A model generated the notes under the pieces. It made no database searches and was not told the origin of the DNA. It worked only from the letters and a program-made list of their open reading frames with translations. Below, one piece after another: positions 22,827-32,765 of a stretch of DNA of 64,000 nt (its first letter is position 1; the number at the start of each line of letters is the position of its first letter). The stretch comes from Panicum virgatum (lineage: Eukaryota > Streptophyta > Magnoliopsida > Poales > Poaceae): NCBI RefSeq assembly GCF_016808335.1, contig NC_053144.1, positions 19,514,403 to 19,578,402 on the forward strand, read 5' to 3'. Both the position numbers and the translations under genes were made by a program.

Positions 22827-23820
22827 GCTAATTTATGAGCCATTTGCATTCCAGTGAAATTCATTACAATTGCATATTGTGCCTCCTGCTCTAGCACAGT
22901 GGATATGTGCTATTTGTGCATTAAAATAGCTTCTGGGTTATCTATTTGTGAACTGCTGAACTGCTAGTCACTGAATATTTCTGTTGTTGTCACTGAATAT
23001 TGTTGTCACTGAATATTTCTGTTGAAGCTATGTTGAACTGCTGAACTGCTAGTGATCTTCCTTTGGTGTTGTACTACTGCTTTCTGCCAATGAGAGTCAC
23101 TGAATATTTCAACAGGCTGCATCAGCTGAATATTGTGCATTTGTGCATTCAGATTGTTAACTGAACTGAATGTTCCTGAATGTTTCCTTGTGTAGCATGC
23201 TGATGCTGGGTTCAATTCATTTCAGAGATGCTGACCTTGTGCTGACAGAATGGAACTCTGTCATTGGTCATTATTCTGTCATTGGTCATATTGTATCACT
23301 GAAAATTATGCATTGTCTGATATGCAGCAGCCTGAATCCGAGCAGAAGTTTTAAATATAAACCTGAACAAAAATCTTCTATTTTTTTGAATGCATAGGTG
23401 CCTGAACAAAAGCATTCAGTGCTTGCTTGACTTGTACGGGATTCAGAGACTTTTTTTGTCTGTTGGAACACTAACAGTTTGCACAGGCTTCATGTGCCTT
23501 TTTGATATTATTTTAGAATACTGAATAGTTATAGATTACATGAATCCTGGCCTGGTCCATCGATTACATGTTTGCTCTGCGCCAAAAAATTTAAAAAAGC
23601 AGGAAAAAGCATTCAGGAAGCTGGGAACTGGTGGTTCAACAACAAAAGACAATCCTCAGATATTCACGAATGAAAATACCACATGACTGCACATCTCAGC
23701 CCGACAGTATGGATGCATAATATACAATCTTTAATGACAAAATGGCACCAGATAGGCAGCAAAAATAACACAGCAAATAGACAAAATCAAATGGATTTTA
23801 TTGAAGGATGAATAATAAAA
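22827..23820. other. AT-rich spacer between convergent Harbinger ORFs
   Basis: Contains short-period repeats of CACTGAATATT (22970-23110) and the likely 3' UTRs of both ORFs. No gene. Confidence 0.5.
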
Positions 23821-25170
23821 CTAGCTAGAACTATGAATGGCCCATAAATGCTCTACAAGGTCATCACGAAGTCTCTCATGTGTCGACCTATCCTCAATCT
23901 CGTCGTGTATCTTCATGAACTCCTCCAGCACAAGAGGATCACGGCGGTCGTAGTCCGCAGGTCTCAACACCGGGATACCGTGGGGCTCTTGGTGGTAGTT
24001 AAAATCCTCTTCCTCATCTCTCTCATCCTCAACAATCATGTTGTGCAAGATTACACAAGCTTGCATTATGTACCACAGATCTTCCTTACTCCAAAACCTC
24101 GCAGGACCTCGCACCATTGCAAAGCGTTTTTGGAGTACCCCAAAAGCTCTTTCAACATCTTTCCTCACTGCCTCTTGTACCGCTGTGAAATGGATTTTCT
24201 TGTTGCCCTGTGGAGATTGAAAAGCTTTCACAAACGTCGCCCATGCTGGATATATCCCATCGGCAAGATAGTAACCCATTGTGTACTTGTTTCCATTGAC
24301 CATGTATTCCACTTGAGGCGCTGTCCCAGAAGTCAGACTCTGGAAGAGTGGAGAACGGCGCAACACGTTGATATCATTTAGAGAACCAGGAAGGCCGAAG
24401 AAGGCATGCCAGATCCATAGATCTTGAGATGCAACAGCCTCAAGGATCATAGTTGGCCCATCTTTATGCCCTGCGTATGCTCCTCTCCAAGCCGTTGGGA
24501 ACATTTCCCATTTCCAGTGCATGCAATCAATTGAACCAAGCATTCCTAGGAACCCTCTTGCATTATTAATTGCCAGCAACCTGGATATGTCCTGGGCGTT
24601 GGGGGCCCTCAAGTATTCTTCACCAAAGACTTCGACAACAGCTTTCACAAAACGTTTCAAACACTCGATGATGGTGCTCTCTCCCAACCTCACAGAGTCA
24701 TCCAGGAAGTCAGCTGGAATACCGTAGGCCAGCATCCGAAAGGCAGCAACGACCTTCTGTAATGCAGAGGCGCCAAGACTTCCAACGGCATCAGGCTTCT
24801 GATGGAAGTAGTCGTCATGCGCCTCAATTGCAGCAGCTATCCGTAGAAAGAGAGACTTGTACATCCGAAACCCCCTTCTGAAATGTTTCTCATTGTATAC
24901 ACACTGGTCAGCGAAGTAGTCCAGGTAGATGCGCTGGTGACCTCCGAGAATGTCCCTTGGCACGTTGTGGCGACCCGGCAACGATCCACAGAACTTTTTC
25001 TTCCACTTGTTTCTCTTCAAGCCCTCAAGAAGACCGGCAATGATCAATAGATCGTCAACATCAGATTCATCCTCGTCATCCCACCGCCGAAGAGCTCGAC
25101 TACCAAACCTTAGCATATGCCATAGCAACAAAAAAACATATAAGGATATACCAGAAATTTTGATTTCCAC
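23821..25170 (-). CDS. PIF/Harbinger DDE transposase (HARBI1/ALP1-like), 449 aa
   Basis: One uninterrupted frame with all conserved blocks of the DDE_Tnp_4 fold. The helix region is around residues 136-190 (ALQKVVAAFRMLAYGIPADF, FVKAVVEVFGEEYLR). The first catalytic Asp is in GSIDCMHW (D215), followed by TMILEAVASQDLWIWHAFFG and PGSLNDINVL. The second Asp is in YYLADGIYP (D304), and the Glu is in DVERAFGVLQKRF (E340), then ACVILHNMIVEDE. Length is as usual for the family. The first about 18 residues are hydrophobic and atypical, so translation may start at the Met at residue 19 or be preceded by an exon. The catalytic triad and frame look intact, so it could still be active; a domesticated role is less likely because the element ends are still recognisable. 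Confidence 0.93.
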   Translation of the reverse strand: MEIKISGISLYVFLLLWHMLRFGSRALRRWDDEDESDVDDLLIIAGLLEGLKRNKWKKKFCGSLPGRHNVPRDILGGHQRIYLDYFADQCVYNEKHFRRGFRMYKSLFLRIAAAIEAHDDYFHQKPDAVGSLGASALQKVVAAFRMLAYGIPADFLDDSVRLGESTIIECLKRFVKAVVEVFGEEYLRAPNAQDISRLLAINNARGFLGMLGSIDCMHWKWEMFPTAWRGAYAGHKDGPTMILEAVASQDLWIWHAFFGLPGSLNDINVLRRSPLFQSLTSGTAPQVEYMVNGNKYTMGYYLADGIYPAWATFVKAFQSPQGNKKIHFTAVQEAVRKDVERAFGVLQKRFAMVRGPARFWSKEDLWYIMQACVILHNMIVEDERDEEEDFNYHQEPHGIPVLRPADYDRRDPLVLEEFMKIHDEIEDRSTHERLRDDLVEHLWAIHSSS

Positions 25171-26243
25171 ATAACAAACACTTCTTGCTTCCGTCCCAAA
25201 CAGAATATCTTGCTAAATTTGGTAAGATGTTATTCAGGTATGGTACTCTGATATACATTAGTACAGGTTACAACCAAACCAAAAGCACAGGCCAACCAAA
25301 TCGATCAAGGATGTGTAGCCAAAACTTGTTAGTTTAATTCTTCTACACTTGAATTCTATGAGCCATCCTAAATTGACAAGTTGCAGGGTGTATTACTACA
25401 TTACCGACTATAGTGGAAAACCCAACATACTCAGTGCCAAGCTTTGAGTAATCAAGTGCTAGTGCCGAGATTGGACAGCATGGATTTGGCTGAAAATGCA
25501 AGTCGGTAATGCTGAAGGCCATCGAGGCCATTCAGAAAATTCAGAGACAAAACATAGGCAGCGCCCTATACTGCATAACCATATACTGCATGACAGAACT
25601 GCTCTTTTGCCTAGTATTGGTTCAGAAACTGATCATGAGATTTGTACCTCGTGCCCCGTTCATCAGCTCTCCCTGGTCGGCACTAAAAACAGCATTGGGT
25701 GCGCCCACGGGGAACAGCTAAAAAGGAAGCCAGGCCAGGTTGCTTGGGCACGAACCTTTTCCTTGACGGCGTCCTCCCTGCGAGCAGCTGCTGGCGCCGG
25801 CGCGCGGCGGCCGGGTCTGCGTCGGCGGCGTCCCCGATCTGCTGCTGCTTTGCGACGGGCAAGGCGTCGGGGGCGCTGGGCTCGGCGGCCGGGGACGGCA
25901 AGAATGGGCGACGGCAGCCCAGCAACCATGACGATCAAGTATGGGCAACGGCAGCACCAACGACGGGGGCAGGGCGCAGCAGCAAGGTGGGCGGGCAAGG
26001 CGGTCGGGGGCGGGCCGCTTCCGCGGAGGGCGGGCGATGGCGACGAGCGGGCGCGCGACGGCGGCGGTCGAGCGTGGAAGATGGGAGGGCGAACTGACAG
26101 ATGACAGATGGGTCCCATGTGAATAGGGGCTTGAGTTGCAGGCCCGCTGGAGTTGGGCCTCAATTTGAGCCCCTATTTGTTGCGGGCCGACTTGCAAAAT
26201 GAAATTTGAGGGCTCAATTTTGCAGGTCCGGCTGGAGATGCTG
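25171..26243. other. Harbinger right arm
   Basis: Non-coding arm between transposase and the right terminal repeat. The GC-rich portion 25750-26100 gives chance open frames on both strands. The subterminal part 26100-26243 mirrors the left arm. Confidence 0.6.
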
Positions 26244-26253
26244 TTAGTCAGCT

Positions 26254-26837
26254 ATGGCGGCGGCGGCGGCGGCGGCGGTACTGGACCTTGATCCGTCGCA
26301 CGAGCGAGCCGGCCGCGTCCTCGAGGACATCGTGCGTCTGGAGCAGATGGTCTTCCCAGAGCACGCGTCGCCGGCGCGGTCCCTCCGCGACGAGCTGAGG
26401 CGCCGGAACTTCGGCCTGATCTACTCGACGCCCGGCGCCGGCGGCGAGGAGGTCGCCGGGTACGCCGTGTACACCCGCAACACCGCCCTCTGCGCCACCA
26501 TCATAGAGCTCGCCGGTGAGACACGCATTGACTCGTGCTTGCTGCGTATCTGCGCCCCGGGGTGAAAGGCTTCGGCTGAATCCGTGCCACGGAACTGCAA
26601 TCTCTGGTCGCAGTGAGGGAGAGCTGCAGGCGGCAGGGCCACGGCGAGGCTCTGCTGCGGGCGGCCGTGGAGCGGTGCCGGGGGAGGAGGGTGCAGCGGG
26701 TGATCCTCCACGTCGACCCGGCGAGGGCGGCCGCCGTCGCGCTGTACCGGAAGGCCGGGTTCCAGGTCGACGCCACCGTCGAGGGCTACTACGCGCCGCA
26801 GAGGGACGCCTACCGGATGTTCATGGATCTCCAGTGA
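26254..26837 (+). CDS. GNAT-family N-acetyltransferase, copy B (161 aa)
   Basis: Two exons, 26254-26515 and 26614-26837 (TGA), with a 98-bp GT-AG intron in the same position and phase as copy A. Domain content is the same: an Ala-rich start, VAGYAVYT strand, acetyl-CoA motif CRRQGHGEALL, LYRKAGF and GYYAPQRDAYRMFMDLQ. Exon 1 differs at many positions from copy A (roughly 60% of residues shared by eye) and the introns share little. Exon 2 differs from that of copy A at only two bases before the stop region. The ATG lies 10 bp after the Harbinger end and 7 bp after its target duplication, so any promoter and 5' UTR must come from within the transposon or the gene may be silent. Confidence 0.85.
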
Positions 26838-27647
26838 TCAGGAGCCGAGCAAGAAAAGGGCGTCGCTCATCCTCGTCGTCAGAGATTTGAGTTCGATCAG
26901 TGGCTCTGATGCTCCTCCCAATGTCAATAAAATGCCCTGATAAATTCTGATTCTGCGAATGCTTTTTATCCATGACCCCCTAGTTCCAAACTGCAGGGTC
27001 TGTACAAACGATCCGTTCAGTTCAGAGGATGAAATTCACAAAATCCTCGCTTGGTAATGGAAGACATCTCACAATTTCAGCTGGAATTCAGACAAATTCC
27101 CACCATTTGAGCTTATGCTATAATATAATACTCTATATTGTAGTTACGCTAACTCTAGATATTGTTGGAAGCGATAGATAATTCGGTTCAAAGTTGACGC
27201 CATATTTCTCCTGCAAGGACAGTAACTCGATAAGAGTTGGACATTTTTGGTTAAGTTTGAACCTTGTATACGCTAAAATAGTGGGCTAGATTCATTGGCA
27301 CTAATTAGAAACCCAATTTTGCAGCAGAAACTTTCCAGTGCTCAGACCTTTATGTTACTTCACTAGCTGAAACATGAGATGGTCACAAACAAGCCTGCCT
27401 CCATTTGGGGCAAGCACAAAGTTCTCTATTAGCAGAGCCAAGTCAGATATGTACAGAGTGGCTGGATATGATTTAGGATGCATGCAGGGACTAAATAAGT
27501 TCTAAAGCACGACTGGACGGCTTGCGACTCCGCAGCAATTCATGCACTTCCAAAAGCTCGAGCAAAGCATGGAAATGGAGAACATGGGACATAAGATTAA
27601 CCAGAATTGAGCACTGACTGAAGGTCTTCGAGGCGGCGGCATCACGA
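26838..27647. other. Spacer between convergent GNAT copy B and AIRP2-like gene
   Basis: Probable 3' UTRs on both sides (AATAAAATG at 26926-26934 as a possible poly(A) signal for the GNAT gene). No other gene. Confidence 0.5.
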
Positions 27648-30106
27648 TCATTTCATGTGGGAATCATAAACGCTGAATATGACGTCTGGGACAATCAGAG
27701 GCAGCTTGCTTATGTACATGAACAGCCGTCTGAGGTTCTCGCTTGACACTGTCTCCATGTCGACCACATCTTGGTCCTCGACATAGATCCACAGGTCACC
27801 AGGGCAAGTCTTCTTCAGGTTGTCACGGCAGAATGGGCAGGACTGCGATCTTGAATTCCTGCAAGAAAGCAATGTTATTCGCAAAGCATGGTATCTGGGA
27901 GTAATAATTACAGAGCAACCCTGGAACGTGGAATTCAGTGACTCTATCCAAGATAAGATAATTGAAAAGGTACATTGGCCAAAAGAATACAGACCAAACC
28001 ACAACCATCGTAGGAACACCTAGGACACAGAAACAATAAATTGCAGAGACCTACTATTAGTGCTTGCTAACATATGAAGCTACTATGAACGGCAGGACCA
28101 CATGTTTAATGAGCTAAATTGTTAGCTGAAGTGAGCAAAAGAGTACTGTGTTTTTATAGCAGGAAACGATGAGCTGTAAGAGTGCATCGTTGACACAGAA
28201 GATGAATGACTGTGCTAAATGAATGGACCAAAAAGAAGAACTCAGTACTTGATAGGGCACCACACTCAGGTGTCTCTTTGCAATGAAGGAATGGCAGGAC
28301 ATAGTTTAGGAAAAACATGTTGCCAACACCGCATTTAGCATATTTACAGTACTCGGAAAATTATCTTAATATGGCAATGCTACTTTCTAATGATCACTCC
28401 ATTTTCAGAAAGACAATGGGAAACCATACAAATGAATATGAATCTGCTTTGCAGAGTACTATGTTTGGTTCAGCTACTGGCCATTCAACCCCAGGGGGTT
28501 CCTAAAAGGAGAGGAACCTCCTGCTTGCCTGCCCATAAGCATGGAATGGCTCAATCTTGTTTACAAGTATATAAGTTGGTGGAAAGAACCATAAAGACAG
28601 ATTTAAGCTTATGTACAGAGTCACTATTCTCAGCAGTTCATGTTTAGCAGGCCCTCAAGCTCTTCGATGATTATCAAGATAGAGAATATACTTGAATGAT
28701 ATATCCAGCTAAAAAGCTTGTTGATCAATAATGACAACAAGAGCCTACACAAAAGGTTGCACTTGCACAGCAGCTAAAGTAGGCAATCGAGAATATAGTG
28801 CTCAATGGAGTCACGCAAAAAGAATGAGCAGAAACTGAAATTTCGCGCATACCAGTCCTGGTAACATCTGAGGCACATAGCATGTGTGCAGTTGGGCAAC
28901 ACAACTTTGCTGTTCATCTCCATGCAAATCCCACACTCTTCTTCCCTCTCAATGTCAATATCGGAAAAGCTGCTCCGTTCATCCTCATCTTTCTTTCTGT
29001 ACCTCTCCATGCACACAGCCTTCTGCTTCTTGTCCTCCACATCAGTGATCCCCCTTTGCAGTTGCAGCAAAGAAGGAAATATCACAGCTGCCCATGAGAA
29101 CCACATATCAATTCCGATCAATGAAACAACACAAAAGATAACATAGTCAGGCAAAGTTTTAAGACCATCATATACTCTTACCATAGAATTCTTTGATGCT
29201 GGCTTTCCTCTCGTGAGTCGACATGGTTGTCGTGCCATCGACATAAACCTGCACAGTGCACAGTGAGCTACACATTCAGCAGAGCACCTCCACAATGTCA
29301 ACCCAATTACCATGCGGCAGAGAAATGCCACAGACCTTGTATATGAGAATTCTCAGCAGACCAAGCGCCCCAGCAAGGCTGCAGTCAGTCCACTGGACCA
29401 AGAAGAGGAATATATGCGCTGCAGGGCTGTAGGACAGTCGCATCTGCAGGCACGCGCCATCATAGTCCCTGGGAAATTCAGAGGCCCTGTTCATCCAAAC
29501 AAGCAAACAAATAGCATCACTTGGCAGATCACATGCACTTGGAGAAGACAGAAGGGACACTAACTTCTCCACCCCTTTCCCTCTTTGCAAAAACCACTAC
29601 TATAATTTAAGAGCCGAAGCACATGGGTCAGGAGTGCGCCTTTCTTTTAACATGCTAAACACATGCTATCCCCTCCCGATCTACCGCCGCGCCGCGCTTG
29701 TGCGCGCGCGGATAACGCAATAATCAGCGACCGGCACCGGACCAACCCCCGCGACGGATCCCTGCGCAGGTGACGAACCGGGTGCTGATTGATCAGCCCA
29801 TCGCCCTCCCAGGCCGCCGCATTGCGCGGCCCCGGCAGGAACCCCAAGCGCCGGCTCGATCAAGGAGCCAGGCGGAGAGACGAGACGGACACGGCCCGGT
29901 ACCAGTGAACTGCGAGCGGGATCGACAGGGGGGGGGGGGCGCGAGGCGGCGCCGGAATCGGGCGGGGTGGGTGGGAGTGGGACGAGCGAAGAGGAGAGGG
30001 GGAGGCGGGCGAGCTGGGGGGGGGGGGGGGGGGGGGCTTACAGGGTGTTGGCGTGCTGGATGTCAGCTTCGAGCACCTTGATGGAGTCCCTGTACGCCTT
30101 CCGCAT
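27648..30106 (-). CDS. AIRP2: AIRP2-type RING E3 ubiquitin ligase (242 aa)
   Basis: Five exons join in phase: 30042-30106 (ATG at 30106), 29336-29486, 29182-29248, 28853-29087 and 27648-27858 (TGA). The product matches the plant AIRP2 family in length and order: MRKAYRDSIKVLEADIQHAN, RLSYSPAAHIFLFLVQWTDC, LLRILIYK, AVIFPSLLQLQRGITDVEDK and a C3HC4 RING at residues 146-183 (C146, C149, C161, H163, C166, C169, C180, C183), ending LRRLFMYISKLPLIVPD. Arabidopsis AIRP2 is a cytosolic RING E3 ligase that promotes abscisic-acid and drought responses, partly through degrading ATP1/SDIRIP1. The same role here is inference. The first intron begins GTAAG directly followed by a run of 21 C (30016-30036), which is unusual. 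Confidence 0.94.
30016..30036. repeat. G21 homopolymer at a 5' splice site
   Basis: 21 consecutive G on the plus strand (C on the gene strand), starting right after the GTAAG donor of AIRP2-like intron 1. A second run of 12 G is at 29928-29939 in the same intron. Length may be inexact because such runs are hard to sequence. Confidence 0.9.
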
Positions 30107-30539
30107 CCTCCTCCGCCGCCGCCGCCGGTGCCGCCCTTCTCATCCAAGTGCCGCAGCCCCGGTCACGGCAACCCCCCGCTTCCCCGGCAATCTCTCGGGC
30201 CTGGCCGGCCGCCTGGCTGCCCTGTCCTGGTGGTGTCGAATTGGGAGGCGGAAGGTGAGGCTAGGGGACTGGGTCTCGAGCGCCGCGCGGTGGGGTGGGG
30301 TGGGGTGGGTGGCGTGGGGGAGTGGTGGTGGGCTTTGAGGGGAGGGAGACGATGAGGGCGGGGGCGCGGCGCAGGGGCAGGAGAGACGCGAGTGTGCGTG
30401 CCGGGCGCGCGGGCAGACAGGGGCGAGCAGAGCGCGCCGCGTGTGCCCGCGGCGGGCGTGGCCGCGTCGGGATGCGTGAGATCCCCGTGGGTCTGGGCGC
30501 CTATGCATCTGCCCGCCCGCCGGCCCCGCCCTCGTTTTC
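30107..30539. other. Promoter and 5' UTR of the AIRP2-like gene
   Basis: Very GC-rich and CpG-rich with TGGGG repeats (30292-30310). No TATA box evident on the minus strand. The overlapping open frames are chance. Confidence 0.45.
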
Positions 30540-30866
30540 GGCCCTGTTTGATTCCCGTACTGGTGTGTATTAGAAAATTTTAACAGCTAATTATAGTGTT
30601 AAACAAAATCAGTTTACAAAACTAACTCCAGAACCCGCGTTAGAAATCCTAAAGAATCTAATGAGATCTTTGACTACATAATTATATGGTAGTACTATAG
30701 CAGCACTGTAGCCAATCACCGATTAATTACCGTCATTAGATTTACCGCGAAAAATTATATTCATCCCTAAAAAAATTTTGCAAATAGACTTCATTTAACA
30801 CTTTATACATGTAAGATTTTTTTCTTAAATTGTATGTATTAGGAATCCTAGTGTGAACCAAACCTC
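30540..30866. mobile_element. MITE with GGCCCTGTTTGATTCC end
   Basis: The left end GGCCCTGTTTGATTCCCGTACTGG and the complement of the right end GGTTTGGTTCACACTAGG form an imperfect inverted repeat. The interior is AT-rich and shares motifs (TAGATT, CTACAGT, TAATTA) with other MITEs in the window. Exact right border uncertain. Confidence 0.5.
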
Positions 30867-31002
30867 CCTCTCTTCCTGACTTCCTCTCTCGTCTCTCCCC
30901 ATCGAGTGGTAACTGGTGTCCCGGTAACAGCCGGCTGAAAAAGATATAAATATGCGTGGAAAGCAGCTGTGTGCCGACGAGGGAACTCGAAAGTCACCGA
31001 AA

Positions 31003-31850
31003 ACGGCAGGAACCATACCTTTTTTAATCCTAAAAATTTTTCTGTGGTAACTTCAAATATTTGACTACTAATTAAAAATATTAAATGTGTACAACTAACA
31101 AAATTTATTTCATAACTCTCGGGTGTAATTGCGAGACGAATCTTTTAAGTCTATTTGGACCATAATATAATATTGTGCTACAGCAAATAATCTCTAATAA
31201 TGTATTAATTGGGCTTAATAGATTCGTCTCGTGATTTTCCGTCCATTCATATAATTAATTTTATAATCAGATCATGTTTAGTCTTTCTATTTTTTAATTG
31301 AAAATTACTACAGTGAATTTCGTCTAAATCTTAGACGATTCTAAACACACCCGTGAGCACGGAGGCCGCCGGAGAGTCGATGAAAGGTCGTGGTACAGCA
31401 GTAGGAAAGATTTGGAAATTCGTCAAGGGCTCTTTTTGGTTATTTAACTCATGTAAAAGTTTGGTTTTTTAGAAACTTGTGAATTCTCAGGGGTGCAGAA
31501 ACTTTCGGTAAGTTTAGTTTCTTTTGGTGTAAAGTTTTTAAAGTATACGGAGACATACTTAAAGTATTAAATGTAGACTAACAATAAAATAAATTACAGA
31601 TTTCACCTATAAATTGCAGGATAAATTCATTAAGCCTAATTAATCTATCATTAGTAAATATTTACTGTGGCACATATTGTCAAATCATGGCGCAATTATG
31701 CTCAAAAGATTCATCTCGCAATTTACATGCGAATTGTGCAATTGATTTTTTCTTTTATCCACATTTAATACTCTATGCGTGTGTCCAAATATTTGATGTG
31801 ATATTTTTTGTCAAAAAAATTTTTTGATCTAAACAAGGACAAGAGTTTGC
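31003..31850. mobile_element. Cluster of degenerate Tourist/hAT-like MITEs
   Basis: At least two remnants: 31003-31352, ending GATTCTAAACACACCC, and about 31426-31848, with ends GGCTCTTTTTGGTTATTT and GATCTAAACAAGGACA. Both carry internal AATTGCGAGACGAATC/ATTCGTCTCG-type motifs typical of these families. Borders are approximate and no genes are present. Confidence 0.4.
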
Positions 31851-32275
31851 TTCTTTACGACGTATACATGCAGGACAGCTCGGAGACGTTTGTCAGATGC
31901 ACTAACGCGCCTCAACTCCTCCCTAGGGATGATAATGGGGTCATAACTTCAGTGGTTACTTCACAGCCCTTAGATTATCTAAACTAAATTTAACGGCCCT
32001 TTACCACCCTACTCCTAGGCTCCTATCATATTTTATTTTACCAAAAAAATTGAAACATGGTAACAGAGAACTAATAAGGTTACAATGTAACCAACATGCA
32101 TATATGTACTGTGATCAATTAAGTGGGCAGCCTAGTTTTTCATTTCTTTTTTTTTAAGAAGTTGCAGGAGCACTACATTGTCATTTAAGTTAGAAGAAGC
32201 AAACCAAGTGTCTTACATAGTTGATATATTACATAAAAGGCATGAACTCAAACGCTAAAGGCAAGGCACAATACA
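31851..32275. other. AT-rich intergenic DNA
   Basis: Nothing recognised. Confidence 0.4.
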
Positions 32276-32445
32276 TTAGGAGCTAAGGTAGCTCTGGCCC
32301 CCACAGGCCAACTTTCTCGTGTCAACCTCCATTTTTATCTCGTACATAACTTCCGCAGATGTTCCCCCCTTGGACTCAAAAATACGCATGTTGTGCTCCT
32401 TCCAAATATTCCAAGCACAGTACAACACTAGGAAAATTGGCGCGC
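32276..32445 (-). pseudogene. LINE reverse-transcriptase C-terminal fragment
   Basis: The minus-strand frame contains APIFLVLYCAWNIWKEHN and RKLACG, the usual ending of the zinc-binding region of plant L1-type LINE polyproteins. Sequence upstream of about 32445 is unrelated, so only the last 50-60 codons remain. Confidence 0.6.
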
Positions 32446-32765
32446 TTCGCCGCGCGGGTGCTGATGGTGTGCGTGCTGGTGTGTGTATGCTATCAGACAT
32501 ACTGATTTGTGCAGTCTATGCAACAAAAAGCAAATCTTTTTTTTAATAGCTGGTAAACCAATGCACCAATGCATAGCTATTAAGTGACGTCAAGCATAGA
32601 ACTCAAGAACTGGCCAGACCATGCAATCATTCATCGTAAAGACAAAACAAAGATAGATAAATTTACAAAAGTAAATGATAAAGCATAATGACTGCATATA
32701 TATAGTGGGTCTGAGCAGTTTGCTCAAGATACTGGCAATTCGTAGTTGGCCACCCTACTTTTAAA

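Larger units (their letters stand above)
16597..26243. mobile_element. PIF/Harbinger DNA transposon with a nested, truncated chromovirus copy
   Basis: The ends are GAGGATCTCCAGCC at 16597 and the complement CAGCATCTCCAGCC at 26243 (12 of 14 match). Both are flanked by TTA (16594-16596 and 26244-26246), the 3-bp duplication typical of PIF/Harbinger. Subterminal sequence is also inversely repeated for roughly 150 bp (GGGCCT..., GAGCCTCTATT...GTGGGTCCCACC). Inside lie an ORF1 remnant (plus) and a transposase gene (minus) in convergent order, as in this superfamily. A chromovirus LTR plus gag-proximal fragment occupies 17496-21931. The element inserted directly in front of GNAT copy B. Confidence 0.8.

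Noticed and set aside
22970..23130. CRISPR-like short repeats
   Set aside because: Irregular spacing of CACTGAATATT words in an AT-rich transposon spacer; not an array, and the genome is a plant.
27120..27160. TATA-rich promoter
   Set aside because: TATAATATAATACTCTATATTG sits in the spacer between convergent genes with no gene downstream.
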